From: Pedobacter sp. Leaf194 | GTDB lineage: Bacteria > Bacteroidota > Bacteroidia > Sphingobacteriales > Sphingobacteriaceae | Length of the DNA stretch: 64,000 nucleotides | Direction: 5' to 3' | Assembly: GCF_001423945.1 (NCBI RefSeq) | Contig: NZ_LMPU01000001.1 | Span: 1,299,971 to 1,363,970, forward strand | Shown: piece after piece, positions 44,146 through 51,422 of the stretch | Layout of the letters: each line of letters opens with the position of its first letter | Numbering within the stretch: the stretch's first letter is position 1 | Notes under the pieces: generated by a model | What the model was told of the DNA's origin: nothing | Databases searched by the model: none | Seen by the model: only the letters and a program-made list of their open reading frames with translations | Made by a program: the position numbers and the translations under genes

Positions 44146-44367
44146 ATGAACAACCTTTTGAAACATAGCAAACACGAAATCATTCCCTGCGAGCGATGCG
44201 GCACCGCTATTGAGTGCAAGGCAAACGCTTACACTAAATGCCAGTGCAGCGTAGTTCAGCTAAGCATCAACGAAGTGCAGTACATCTCCGAACTTTACGA
44301 TGGCTGTTTGTGTGCCAAATGCCTGTTTGAATTGCAGCAGGAATATAGGGAAGAAATAGGGGTGTAA
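44146..44367 (+). CDS. Small cysteine-rich CWC family protein
   Basis: 73 residues with eight cysteines: CERC (15-18), Cys24, CQC (32-34, preceded by K), then CLC and C near 55-60. The order CxxCG, FECKA-like, CQC and CLCxxCL is that of the cysteine-rich CWC family, probably zinc-binding. Function is unknown. The start codon lies inside a GAACCAATGAAC repeat, so the first six or so residues (MNNLLK) may be an accident of repeat insertion; the conserved part begins at HEIIPCERCG. No neighbour suggests a partner. Confidence 0.8.
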   Translation: MNNLLKHSKHEIIPCERCGTAIECKANAYTKCQCSVVQLSINEVQYISELYDGCLCAKCLFELQQEYREEIGV

Positions 44368-44393
44368 TTAATCCTAACTTAAGACAATTTTTT

Positions 44394-44489
44394 TTTTGGA
44401 AAGCAGGGTTCTGTTCCTTTCGCATTTAACAGTCCCGCTTTCCCTCCAGCCAATTTGAAGAAAATTGGCGTCCGTTCAATCGGGTTTAA
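44394..44489 (+). repeat. Dispersed intergenic element, copy B, with central hairpin
   Basis: TTTTGGAAAGCA (44394-44405), a 24-base spacer, CAGTCCCGCTTT (44430-44441), a perfect hairpin GCCAATTT-gaaga-AAATTGGC, and CAATCGGGTTTAA (44477-44489). The block order and the 24-base spacer length match copy C exactly. Confidence 0.72.
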
Positions 44490-44514
44490 TTACAATAGTC
44501 TCTTTGTCAGGCTT

Positions 44515-44579
44515 CGTAAAAAACAAAATGTCTATTTTATTAGTCAAGATGATATGCTGCAAACAGGACATTTTTTACG
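44515..44579 (+). repeat. Long-loop inverted repeat upstream of the flotillin gene
   Basis: The left arm CGTAAAAAACAAAATGTC (44515-44532) pairs with the right arm GACATTTTTTACG (44567-44579), with a 5-base bulge (CAAAA). The loop is 34 bases. Purpose unknown. Confidence 0.4.
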
Positions 44580-44818
44580 TCTAAAAGGACAGTACAGTTT
44601 CAAGTTTTCCCTACTTAAATAGAGTGATTACAAAATTGATGGAGATGAGTTTTTTATCAACTCTAATTGATGATCGCCATAAATATCAAGTGCAGGTGGC
44701 CTGGATGCGAAACGCTGCCTTGGTCTCTCTTTAAGGCCTTAAATGCCATGAAAATATATATTCGAAAAAGGTTCTAAAAAGCGTAACAAAGCACTTGTTT
44801 TGCTATCAATGTAATGCT

Positions 44819-44835
44819 TGATAAATGGTTTATCA
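44819..44835 (+). promoter_or_regulatory. Perfect palindrome upstream of the flotillin gene
   Basis: TGATAAA-tgg-TTTATCA ends 30 bases before the flotillin ATG. It is followed by A-rich sequence and not a T run, so an operator is likelier than a terminator. Confidence 0.45.
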
Positions 44836-44865
44836 GCATAAAAAAAATAGAAAATACATATCATT

Positions 44866-46836
44866 ATGGAAGCGCTCATTTCTAGTTACTGGTGGGTTTT
44901 AGTGGCACTGTTGTGCATCGTTTTATACAAATATATTTTACGATTCTTGTTCGGGATGGTTATTGTTCCCGAAGATAGAATTGGCTTAATTACCAAAAAG
45001 TTTGTGTTATTTGGCGCAGCAAGAGAACTGCCCGATGGACGTATAATTGCGGTAAAAGGCGAAGCTGGTTTTCAGGGAAAATCATTGGCGCCAGGCTTGT
45101 ATTTTGGAATGTGGTTTTGGCAATATAGTGTAACCATGGAACAATTTACCGTAATACCGGAAGGTAAAATCGGACTCATCATGGCCAAAGATGGCTCTGA
45201 AATTCCGACAGGAAACATCCTCGGAAAAAGGGTAGAGTCTGATAATTTTCAGGATGCTGTGAAGTTTCTTGAGAATGGTGGTCAACGCGGTCGGCAAACT
45301 TCTTACATCACTTCCGGCTCTTATCGTATCAATACCATGCTTTTTCAGGTTTCGGTTACCGATATGATTCGCATTCAGGAAAGCATGGTGGGTATTGTAA
45401 CCACACTTGATGGTTTGCCAATAGAGGCCAATCAGATTGCGGGTAAACTTGTTGAAGGCCACAACAATTTTCAGGATTTCGATGCTTTTATTAAACATGG
45501 TGGTAACCGCGGTTTGCAGCCCCAGGTAATTTTGGCAGGTTCGTACAACCTTAATCCCTGGGCAATTCAGCTGGAAGAAATCCCGATGACCGAAATCGCA
45601 ATCGGATATGTAGGCGTTGTAATTTCTTTTATTGGTACAGAGGGAAGTGATTTAACCGGTGCTGATTTTAAACATGGCAATATTGTGGCTAAAGGCTCAA
45701 AAGGTGTATGGCTTGAACCACTCGGTCCGGGTAAGTACCCAATTAACAAGTACATTATGAAAGTTGAATTGGTGCCAACGACTAACCTCGTTTTAAACTG
45801 GGCTTCCGCCCGGAGTGAAGCCCACAACCTCGATAAGAACTTATCAACCATTACCGTGCGCTCAAGAGATGGTTTCCCGTTTAATTTAGATGTGGCACAA
45901 ATTATCCACGTACCAACTACCGAAGCGCCTAAAGTTATTGCCCGCTTCGGCAACATGGTTAATTTGGTTTCGCAGGTTTTAGAACCGACCATTGGTAATT
46001 ACTTCCGTAACTCAGCGCAGGGCAGTGACGTTATTGCTTTTCTAAGTACACGTAAAGAACGTCAGGAATCGGCAAAAGAACATATTCGCAAAGTGCTTGA
46101 TGAATATAATGTAAACGCCGTTGACACCCTGATTGGTGATATTGTTCCGCCAGAATCTTTAATGAAAACTTTAACCGACCGTAAAATTGCTGAGGAGCAA
46201 AAGGTAACTTACGAAACGCAAAAGCAAGCGCAGGAAACCCGCCAGGGAATGGAAAAAGAAACCGCAATTGCCGATATGCAAAAAGACATTGTTAAAGCAC
46301 AGCAAAGTGTCGAAATAGCAGAGCGTACAGCCAGTGCTACGGTTAAAAAATCTGAAGGTGATGCCGCAGGTGTAAAACTTGCCGTTGGCGCAGAAGCTGA
46401 AGCGACTAAGATGAGGGCCCATGCCGAAGCCGAAGCAACAAAAGCAAGAGCGCAGGCCGATTCTGAAGCCATTAAACTCCGGGCATCTGCAGAGGCTGAA
46501 CAAATTTCGCTAACGGGCGACGCCGAAGCCGGAAAAATTCTCGCAGTTGGTAAATCCACCGCCGAAGCTTATGAATTGGCCGTGAAAGCTTTGGGTGGCG
46601 AAAACTTTACCCGTTATAAAATCACCGAAGAACTATCAAAAGGTAACGTAAAATTGATACCTGATGTATTGATTGGTGGTAATGGCGCAAACAACGGTGG
46701 TTCTGCGATGGATGGCTTATTGGGCTTGAAATTAATGGAACTAATGGACCCGCAACAACAAAGAAAAGAGGTTGTAACAGTTGCCGAAATTGTGGAAACA
46801 AAACCTAAGCCTAAACGAGATAACATTAACCCGTAA
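44866..46836 (+). CDS. Flotillin/SPFH domain membrane protein (YqiK-like)
   Basis: 656 residues. One N-terminal transmembrane segment (WWVLVALLCIVLYKYILRFLFG, 9-30) is followed by an SPFH/band 7 domain. A long helical region of heptad-like Ala/Glu/Lys repeats comes next (about 440-570; EAEATKMRAHAEAEATKARA), where flotillins oligomerise, then a globular end (VKALGGENFTRYKITEELSK) and a Gly/Asn-rich linker. Flotillins scaffold ordered membrane patches. The large SPFH part and single membrane anchor resemble E. coli YqiK. NfeD-type partners are not adjacent. The gene stands alone, with a palindrome upstream and a terminator downstream. Confidence 0.92.
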   Translation: MEALISSYWWVLVALLCIVLYKYILRFLFGMVIVPEDRIGLITKKFVLFGAARELPDGRIIAVKGEAGFQGKSLAPGLYFGMWFWQYSVTMEQFTVIPEGKIGLIMAKDGSEIPTGNILGKRVESDNFQDAVKFLENGGQRGRQTSYITSGSYRINTMLFQVSVTDMIRIQESMVGIVTTLDGLPIEANQIAGKLVEGHNNFQDFDAFIKHGGNRGLQPQVILAGSYNLNPWAIQLEEIPMTEIAIGYVGVVISFIGTEGSDLTGADFKHGNIVAKGSKGVWLEPLGPGKYPINKYIMKVELVPTTNLVLNWASARSEAHNLDKNLSTITVRSRDGFPFNLDVAQIIHVPTTEAPKVIARFGNMVNLVSQVLEPTIGNYFRNSAQGSDVIAFLSTRKERQESAKEHIRKVLDEYNVNAVDTLIGDIVPPESLMKTLTDRKIAEEQKVTYETQKQAQETRQGMEKETAIADMQKDIVKAQQSVEIAERTASATVKKSEGDAAGVKLAVGAEAEATKMRAHAEAEATKARAQADSEAIKLRASAEAEQISLTGDAEAGKILAVGKSTAEAYELAVKALGGENFTRYKITEELSKGNVKLIPDVLIGGNGANNGGSAMDGLLGLKLMELMDPQQQRKEVVTVAEIVETKPKPKRDNINP

Positions 46837-46852
46837 TTTGATTTTTATTGTG

Positions 46853-46886
46853 AAAGGGGCTTGATGAAAATCAATGCCCCTTTTTT
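46853..46886 (+). terminator. Rho-independent terminator after the flotillin gene
   Basis: AAAGGGGC-TTGAT pairs with ATCAA-t-GCCCCTTT across a small loop, followed by T. Confidence 0.9.
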
Positions 46887-47022
46887 CATTTCCGTCGGCT
46901 GAAGCCAGACGGTAATGAAATGCAGTTTGATTATTTATTGCAGGCTGCTTTAGCTGCCTGAATATAAAGAATGGCTTTAGCAAAATTAAACAGCGTGCAA
47001 CTTAAGATAGGAGCAGTATCAA

Positions 47023-47132
47023 GGCATTTCTAAACGGGATAGAAGTGGCAGCCTATTGCTGTCCTGAGCGTAGCTGAAGGGCAGCAATAGCTAAAACGGA
47101 TAGCCCGACTGGCGTAGGTTTGAAATGCTGCC
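47023..47132. repeat. REP-like nested inverted repeat
   Basis: Outer arms GCATTTC (47024-47030) and GAAATGC (47122-47128) enclose a strong hairpin CTATTGCTG (47053-47061) / CAGCAATAG (47082-47090). Its loop TCCTGAGCGTAGCTGAAGGG can itself pair (AGC/GCT). Two AAACGG(G)ATAG boxes lie symmetrically inside. The architecture resembles a dispersed palindromic (REP/BIME-like) element. Confidence 0.6.
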
Positions 47133-47189
47133 CTTGCTTTTCGAAAAAACAATTACATAAATATGCCGTTCTACTTTTAAACAAAATAG

Positions 47190-47197
47190 TAACTTTG
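47190..47197 (+). promoter_or_regulatory. Candidate -7 box (TAACTTTG) upstream of aguB
   Basis: An exact TAnnTTTG box 88 bases before the aguB ATG. No clear -33 TTG. Confidence 0.45.
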
Positions 47198-47284
47198 CAG
47201 CCTAATTTAGAATGACCGGATTATGAATGATTGAATGCTTTGCAAACTCACTCATACTATTAATCTCTCATAAAATTTAAAGAA

Positions 47285-48160
47285 ATGAAGAAAGTAAAGG
47301 TTGGTTTGGTGCAAATGACTTGTACTAAAGATAAGCAGGAAAATTTAGATAAAGCGATTGTAAAAGTTAGGGAAGCAGCTGCCAAAGGCGCACAAATTGT
47401 GTGTTTGCAGGAGCTCTTCACGTCATTGTATTTTTGCGATGTTGAAGATTATGACAATTTCGACTTAGCTGAGGCGATTCCGGGTCCATCTACTAACGCT
47501 TTGCAACTTGTGGCTAAAGAATTAGGTGTTGTTGTTATCGCTTCGTTATTTGAGAAACGTGCGGAAGGTTTGTACCACAATACAACGGCAGTTTTAGATG
47601 CTGATGGCACCTATCTGGGTAAGTATCGTAAAATGCACATTCCAGACGACCCGGCTTATTACGAGAAATTCTATTTTACACCGGGCGATTTAGGCTATAA
47701 AGTTTTCGAAACGAAGTTTGCTAAAATTGGTATCCTGATTTGCTGGGATCAATGGTATCCTGAAGCTTCTCGCATTACAGCTTTAATGGGGGCAGATATT
47801 ATGTTTTACCCAACCGCAATTGGTTGGGATACAACTCAGGATGAAGAAACAAACCAGGACCAATATAACGCATGGCAAACCATTCAACGCTCACATTCGG
47901 TTGCAAATGGCGTTCCTGTTGTAAGTGTAAACCGCGTTGGTTTTGAACAGGAAGGCAGAATGAAGTTTTGGGGCGGAAGTTTTGCAACGAATGCACAAGG
48001 CAAGCTGCTTTATCTGGCATCGCACGATAAGGAGGAAACGGAAGTTGTTGAGCTGGATTTAGATCAAAGCGATTTTATGCGTAAACACTGGCCATTTTTA
48101 AGGGATAGAAGGATTGACTCTTACCAGCCAATTACAAAAAGATATATTGACGGAGATTAA
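47285..48160 (+). CDS. aguB: N-carbamoylputrescine amidase
   Basis: 291 residues, nitrilase superfamily. It hydrolyses N-carbamoylputrescine to putrescine, CO2 and ammonia in the cytoplasm. The catalytic triad is Glu43 (CLQELFTSLYF), Lys116 (KYRKMHIPDDP) and Cys153 (GILICWDQWYPEA). The assignment within the superfamily is supported by the adjacent agmatine deiminase gene, which makes its substrate, and by typical sequences such as TAIGWDTTQDEETNQDQYNAWQ. Together the pair completes the plant-type agmatine route to putrescine. The arginine decarboxylase that would supply agmatine is not in this window. Confidence 0.94.
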   Translation: MKKVKVGLVQMTCTKDKQENLDKAIVKVREAAAKGAQIVCLQELFTSLYFCDVEDYDNFDLAEAIPGPSTNALQLVAKELGVVVIASLFEKRAEGLYHNTTAVLDADGTYLGKYRKMHIPDDPAYYEKFYFTPGDLGYKVFETKFAKIGILICWDQWYPEASRITALMGADIMFYPTAIGWDTTQDEETNQDQYNAWQTIQRSHSVANGVPVVSVNRVGFEQEGRMKFWGGSFATNAQGKLLYLASHDKEETEVVELDLDQSDFMRKHWPFLRDRRIDSYQPITKRYIDGD

Positions 48161-48201
48161 ATAGGTAAACCTAAAAGCTTATCTGGGCATTAGCCAAGCC
48201 G

Positions 48202-48223
48202 CGTCGAAGAGAAAAATTCGACG
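48202..48223 (+). repeat. Small hairpin between aguB and aguA
   Basis: CGTCGAA-gagaaaaa-TTCGACG, not followed by T. It might stabilise or attenuate the two-gene transcript; it is not a typical terminator. Confidence 0.4.
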
Positions 48224-48256
48224 GGCGCAACCTCCAAACTTACAAGACGAAACGAA

Positions 48257-49333
48257 ATGTCAAATTTCCCTCCAAAAGACTATTTAGAACTCAATCAATT
48301 CGATTATTCGCCCAAAAAACAGGGTTATGTTTTTCCTGCAGAGTGGGAAAAACACGAAGCAACCTGGTTAAGCTGGCCACATAAAGAGGCGAGCTGGCCG
48401 GGGAAAATTGAGGCAATATATGGCCCTTACTGCGAGTTTATTAAAGCCATTGCCGAAGGTGAAAAAGTGCGCATTAATGTTAAGGATGAAGAGATGAAAG
48501 CTTCAGCCATCGCTGAACTTTCTAAGGTGGAGGCTGACTTATCGCAGATTGAATTTTATTTTAACGAAACAAATGATGCATGGTGCCGAGACCATGGTCC
48601 TGCTTTTCTAAAGAAAGGTAACGAAAAGGTTGTAGTTGATTGGGGATATAATGCCTGGGGCGGAAAATATCCTCCCTATGATTTGGACGATGTTATACCC
48701 ACAAAGATTGCAAAACACTTTAGCTTGCCCTTGTTTAACCCTGATATTGTTATGGAAGGCGGCTCGGTAGAATTTAATGGTGCCGGTACAGTTTTAACCA
48801 CAACGGCTTGTTTACTTAACGAAAATCGGAATCCGCATTTAAACAAAGAGCAGATTGAAAAGTACTTGCTTGAATATTACGGGCAAGACCAGGTTTTGTG
48901 GCTGGGAGATGGAATTGTAGGCGACGATACTGATGGACATATAGACGATATTACCCGCTTCGTGAATGAAGATACCGTTTTAACAGCCGTTGAAAGTAAT
49001 CCGTTGGATGAAAATTATCTGTTATTGCAGGAAAATTTAGCGGCTTTGAGCGCAATGAAACTAAAAGATGGCCGTAAGCTTAATATTGTTGAACTGCCAA
49101 TGCCTTCGCCGGTAATTTACGATGATACGCGTTTGCCTGCATCTTACGCCAATTTTTACATCGCAAACGCTGCCGTAATTGTTCCGGTTTTTGATGATGT
49201 TAACGACGGCAAAGCTTTGGAAATTATTCAGGGTTGTTTCCCGGATAGGAAGGTGATTGGTATTAATTCTGTAGATATTATCTGGGGGCTGGGCAGTTTT
49301 CACTGTTTGAGTCAGCAGGAACCGGCGGTTTAA
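48257..49333 (+). CDS. aguA: Agmatine deiminase
   Basis: 358 residues, peptidylarginine-deiminase superfamily. It converts agmatine to N-carbamoylputrescine plus ammonia. Active-site segments seen are FPAEWEKHEATWLSWPHKE, DAWCRDHGPAFL, VMEGGSVEFNG, GDDTDGHIDDITRF and, near the end, FHCLSQQEP with catalytic Cys350. It follows aguB after 96 bases with a small hairpin between. The order aguB-aguA and shared strand point to one transcript. Confidence 0.95.
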   Translation: MSNFPPKDYLELNQFDYSPKKQGYVFPAEWEKHEATWLSWPHKEASWPGKIEAIYGPYCEFIKAIAEGEKVRINVKDEEMKASAIAELSKVEADLSQIEFYFNETNDAWCRDHGPAFLKKGNEKVVVDWGYNAWGGKYPPYDLDDVIPTKIAKHFSLPLFNPDIVMEGGSVEFNGAGTVLTTTACLLNENRNPHLNKEQIEKYLLEYYGQDQVLWLGDGIVGDDTDGHIDDITRFVNEDTVLTAVESNPLDENYLLLQENLAALSAMKLKDGRKLNIVELPMPSPVIYDDTRLPASYANFYIANAAVIVPVFDDVNDGKALEIIQGCFPDRKVIGINSVDIIWGLGSFHCLSQQEPAV

Positions 49334-49551
49334 ACTAACTATCTTGCTCTCTGAGCTTGTGGACGGAAAATTGATATTTCCTAGAACTCAACAAGACAAA
49401 GAAAGCGTAGTGAAGAGCAATTAATTCAGTAACTTCAATAAAGAAGCGTCGCTTAAGGAGAATTAGGAAGAAATTGTGAGATTATTAAATTTAAAAAAGT
49501 AAAATTGAGATTGTCTTCAACGAAGATTACTAAATGGTCTTCGGCAAGTTC

Positions 49552-49579
49552 AGACTGACAACAATATAGAGACTGACAA
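49552..49579 (+). repeat. Two AGACTGACAA direct repeats before fabG
   Basis: AGACTGACAA occurs at 49552-49561 and 49570-49579, 18 bases apart, ending 14 bases before the fabG ATG. The first copy is attached to GTCTTCGGCAAGTTC, which resembles a common dispersed repeat, so these may be repeat debris and not an operator. The rest of the 260-base gap shows only small hairpins. Confidence 0.35.
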
Positions 49580-49593
49580 ACGAAATAAAAAAA

Positions 49594-50337
49594 ATGAAAT
49601 TATTAGAAGGAAAAACAGCATTAATTACAGGTGCATCTAAAGGTATTGGTCGTAAAATAGCCGAAAAATTTGCTGAGCAAGGTGCAAACGTAGCATTTAC
49701 ATATTTATCATCAGTAGAAAAAGGCGAGGCTTTGGAGCAGGAATTGCAAAGCTTTGGTACAAAAGTTAAAGGTTACCGTTCAGATGCTTCAAAATTTGAC
49801 CAGGCCGAGCAATTAATAAATGATATAGTTGCAGAATTTGGAACAATTGATATCGTTGTAAATAATGCGGGCATTACCAAAGATGGCTTGCTCATGCGTA
49901 TGAGCGAAGAAAACTGGGATGATGTAATCAATATCAACCTAAAATCTATCTTCAATGTAACCAAGGCTGCTTCTAAAGTGATGATGAAAGCCCGCAAAGG
50001 TGTTTTTATTAACATGAGTTCGGTTGTTGGGGTTACAGGTAACGCCGGACAAGCGAATTACGCGGCATCAAAAGCCGGTATTATTGGTTTTACAAAATCT
50101 GTAGCTAAAGAATTAGGTTCAAGAAATATTCGTGCTAACGTAGTTGCACCAGGATTTATCCGCACGGAAATGACTGAGGTTTTAGACCCTGCAGTTGTTG
50201 CAGGCTGGGAAAAGGATATCCCATTAAAACGTGCTGGCGAAACCGAAGATATTGCAAATGTTTGTGTGTTCCTCGCATCAGATATGAGCGCTTACGTAAC
50301 CGGGCAAACGCTTTCTGTTTGCGGTGGTATGCTGTAA
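49594..50337 (+). CDS. fabG: 3-oxoacyl-[acyl-carrier-protein] reductase FabG
   Basis: 247 residues, classical short-chain dehydrogenase. It reduces 3-oxoacyl-ACP with NADPH in fatty acid elongation. Seen: the cofactor loop TGASKGIGRKIAE (12-24), NNAGITKDGLLMRMSEENWD (90-109, the FabG-specific stretch), and the catalytic Ser143, Tyr156 and Lys160 (MSSVVGVTGNAGQANYAASK). The C-terminal TGQTLSVCGGML is typical. It is a single gene, away from other fab genes, with a terminator downstream. The close match to FabG makes a different SDR substrate unlikely but not excluded. Confidence 0.93.
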   Translation: MKLLEGKTALITGASKGIGRKIAEKFAEQGANVAFTYLSSVEKGEALEQELQSFGTKVKGYRSDASKFDQAEQLINDIVAEFGTIDIVVNNAGITKDGLLMRMSEENWDDVININLKSIFNVTKAASKVMMKARKGVFINMSSVVGVTGNAGQANYAASKAGIIGFTKSVAKELGSRNIRANVVAPGFIRTEMTEVLDPAVVAGWEKDIPLKRAGETEDIANVCVFLASDMSAYVTGQTLSVCGGML

Positions 50338-50451
50338 AAGAAAGTATAGGCTTTAAGGTTTTAGTTGGAGGGTTTACCTTCCACCTTTTATAGTTTCTAT
50401 GATGGTTATGCGAAGCGGGTTTTCTTTCCCAGAGTTATTAAAATATAGATG

Positions 50452-50490
50452 GGCGTAAGGTGGGTTTTTATCCTAAGCCTTACGCCTTTT
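50452..50490 (+). terminator. Terminator after fabG
   Basis: GGCGTAAGG pairs with CCTTACGCC around a 17-base loop, followed by TTTT. It lies between the convergent fabG and L,D-transpeptidase genes. The opposite strand has no T run, so it mainly serves fabG. Confidence 0.75.
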
Positions 50491-50495
50491 AGCTT

Positions 50496-51230
50496 TTACC
50501 TCAAAATGTATTTCCCTTTTATTTCTTTAACATTTGCCATATTTCTGTGCTTCTCAAAAGCCAAATAACCTGGCTGTAAGCTTTTCCAAAAGCTAAGCTG
50601 TGCAGGAAATTGAGTTGAATACTTTTGTATGTTCGCGTTTGTCATTTTGAATGGATAAATATTAACTGGAATTTTATCCTGACCAGAATTCCTTGCCTCT
50701 ACAGCTAAAATGTAAACTTCATCTATCTTATCGTCAGTTAAGGGGATGCAACCTACCGTTACACAATTGCCGTGAATGTAAATGTCTCCTCCTGTTTTTC
50801 GGTCTGCTCCAGTTCTCGCTGAGTCAACTGAATTTGGGTAATTTACACCAAGGGATAAGTGAAAACTACTTATGGGATTAAAAACGTTGATGTAATAAAA
50901 CCCCTCTGGCGTTTGTCCGTCGCCTTCAATAACTTTTGGACCTAAAGTGCCCGAATGTGCGCAAAAATCGTAAGTTTTAAAGCGTGAATATTGTTTGTCT
51001 GATTTGGCTTTCAGCCAAACTTCTAATTTTGCTTCGGCTTTGTAAGCGTTTATCAGCATCGAAAAATCAGTTCCATAACCAGCCTGTTGGATAGATTTCT
51101 TCAAACTTTCCCACTTCCCGCCATATGCATTTGCTACCCTTTCGAATTTAATTTGGTTTGCTTTAAAATTGTTTTGTGCATTGGCCATAATGCTAAGTGA
51201 TAGCAGAAACGTTAAAAAGAGTATTTTCAT
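50496..51230 (-). CDS. Exported L,D-transpeptidase-like protein (YafK/YkuD type)
   Basis: 244 residues with a signal peptide ending at MANAQ (about 19). The YkuD domain shows GTLGPKVIEGDGQTPEGFYYI (about 94-114) and the active-site region DIYIHGNCVTVGCIPLTD with His153 and Cys161. The usual Ser two residues before the Gly-Cys pair is Thr/Val here, a mild departure from HGxxxSxGC. Such enzymes cross-link or trim peptidoglycan; YafK-type members (E. coli DpaA) release Lpp from peptidoglycan, so hydrolysis is as likely as cross-linking. It is divergent from a VWA-like membrane protein gene. Confidence 0.88.
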   Translation of the reverse strand: MKILFLTFLLSLSIMANAQNNFKANQIKFERVANAYGGKWESLKKSIQQAGYGTDFSMLINAYKAEAKLEVWLKAKSDKQYSRFKTYDFCAHSGTLGPKVIEGDGQTPEGFYYINVFNPISSFHLSLGVNYPNSVDSARTGADRKTGGDIYIHGNCVTVGCIPLTDDKIDEVYILAVEARNSGQDKIPVNIYPFKMTNANIQKYSTQFPAQLSFWKSLQPGYLAFEKHRNMANVKEIKGKYILR

Positions 51231-51422
51231 AAACTTGCTTTGGCTAAAGCTAAATATTTATTTGCAAAGCTTGCCACGAAAATGATCATTTGAATTTGGT
51301 GTAAACCGTTTTTATGTACTTAAAGTATTTCACTGGCAAAAATCAACGGCTAAAATTTCCAATAATAAAAGCTTTTGCACCTTTCTTTGCGGTTAAAATC
51401 AAAATTAGCATCTTTATAAAAT

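Larger units (their letters stand above)
44368..44865. other. 498-base gap with repeat copy B and two inverted repeats
   Basis: No gene is seen. It holds copy B of the dispersed element (44394-44489), a bulged inverted repeat (44515-44579) and a perfect palindrome (44819-44835) before the flotillin gene. Confidence 0.6.
46837..47284. other. 448-base gap: flotillin terminator, REP-like element, aguB promoter
   Basis: No gene is seen. It contains the flotillin terminator (46853-46886), the nested inverted repeat 47023-47132 and a promoter box at 47190-47197. Confidence 0.6.
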
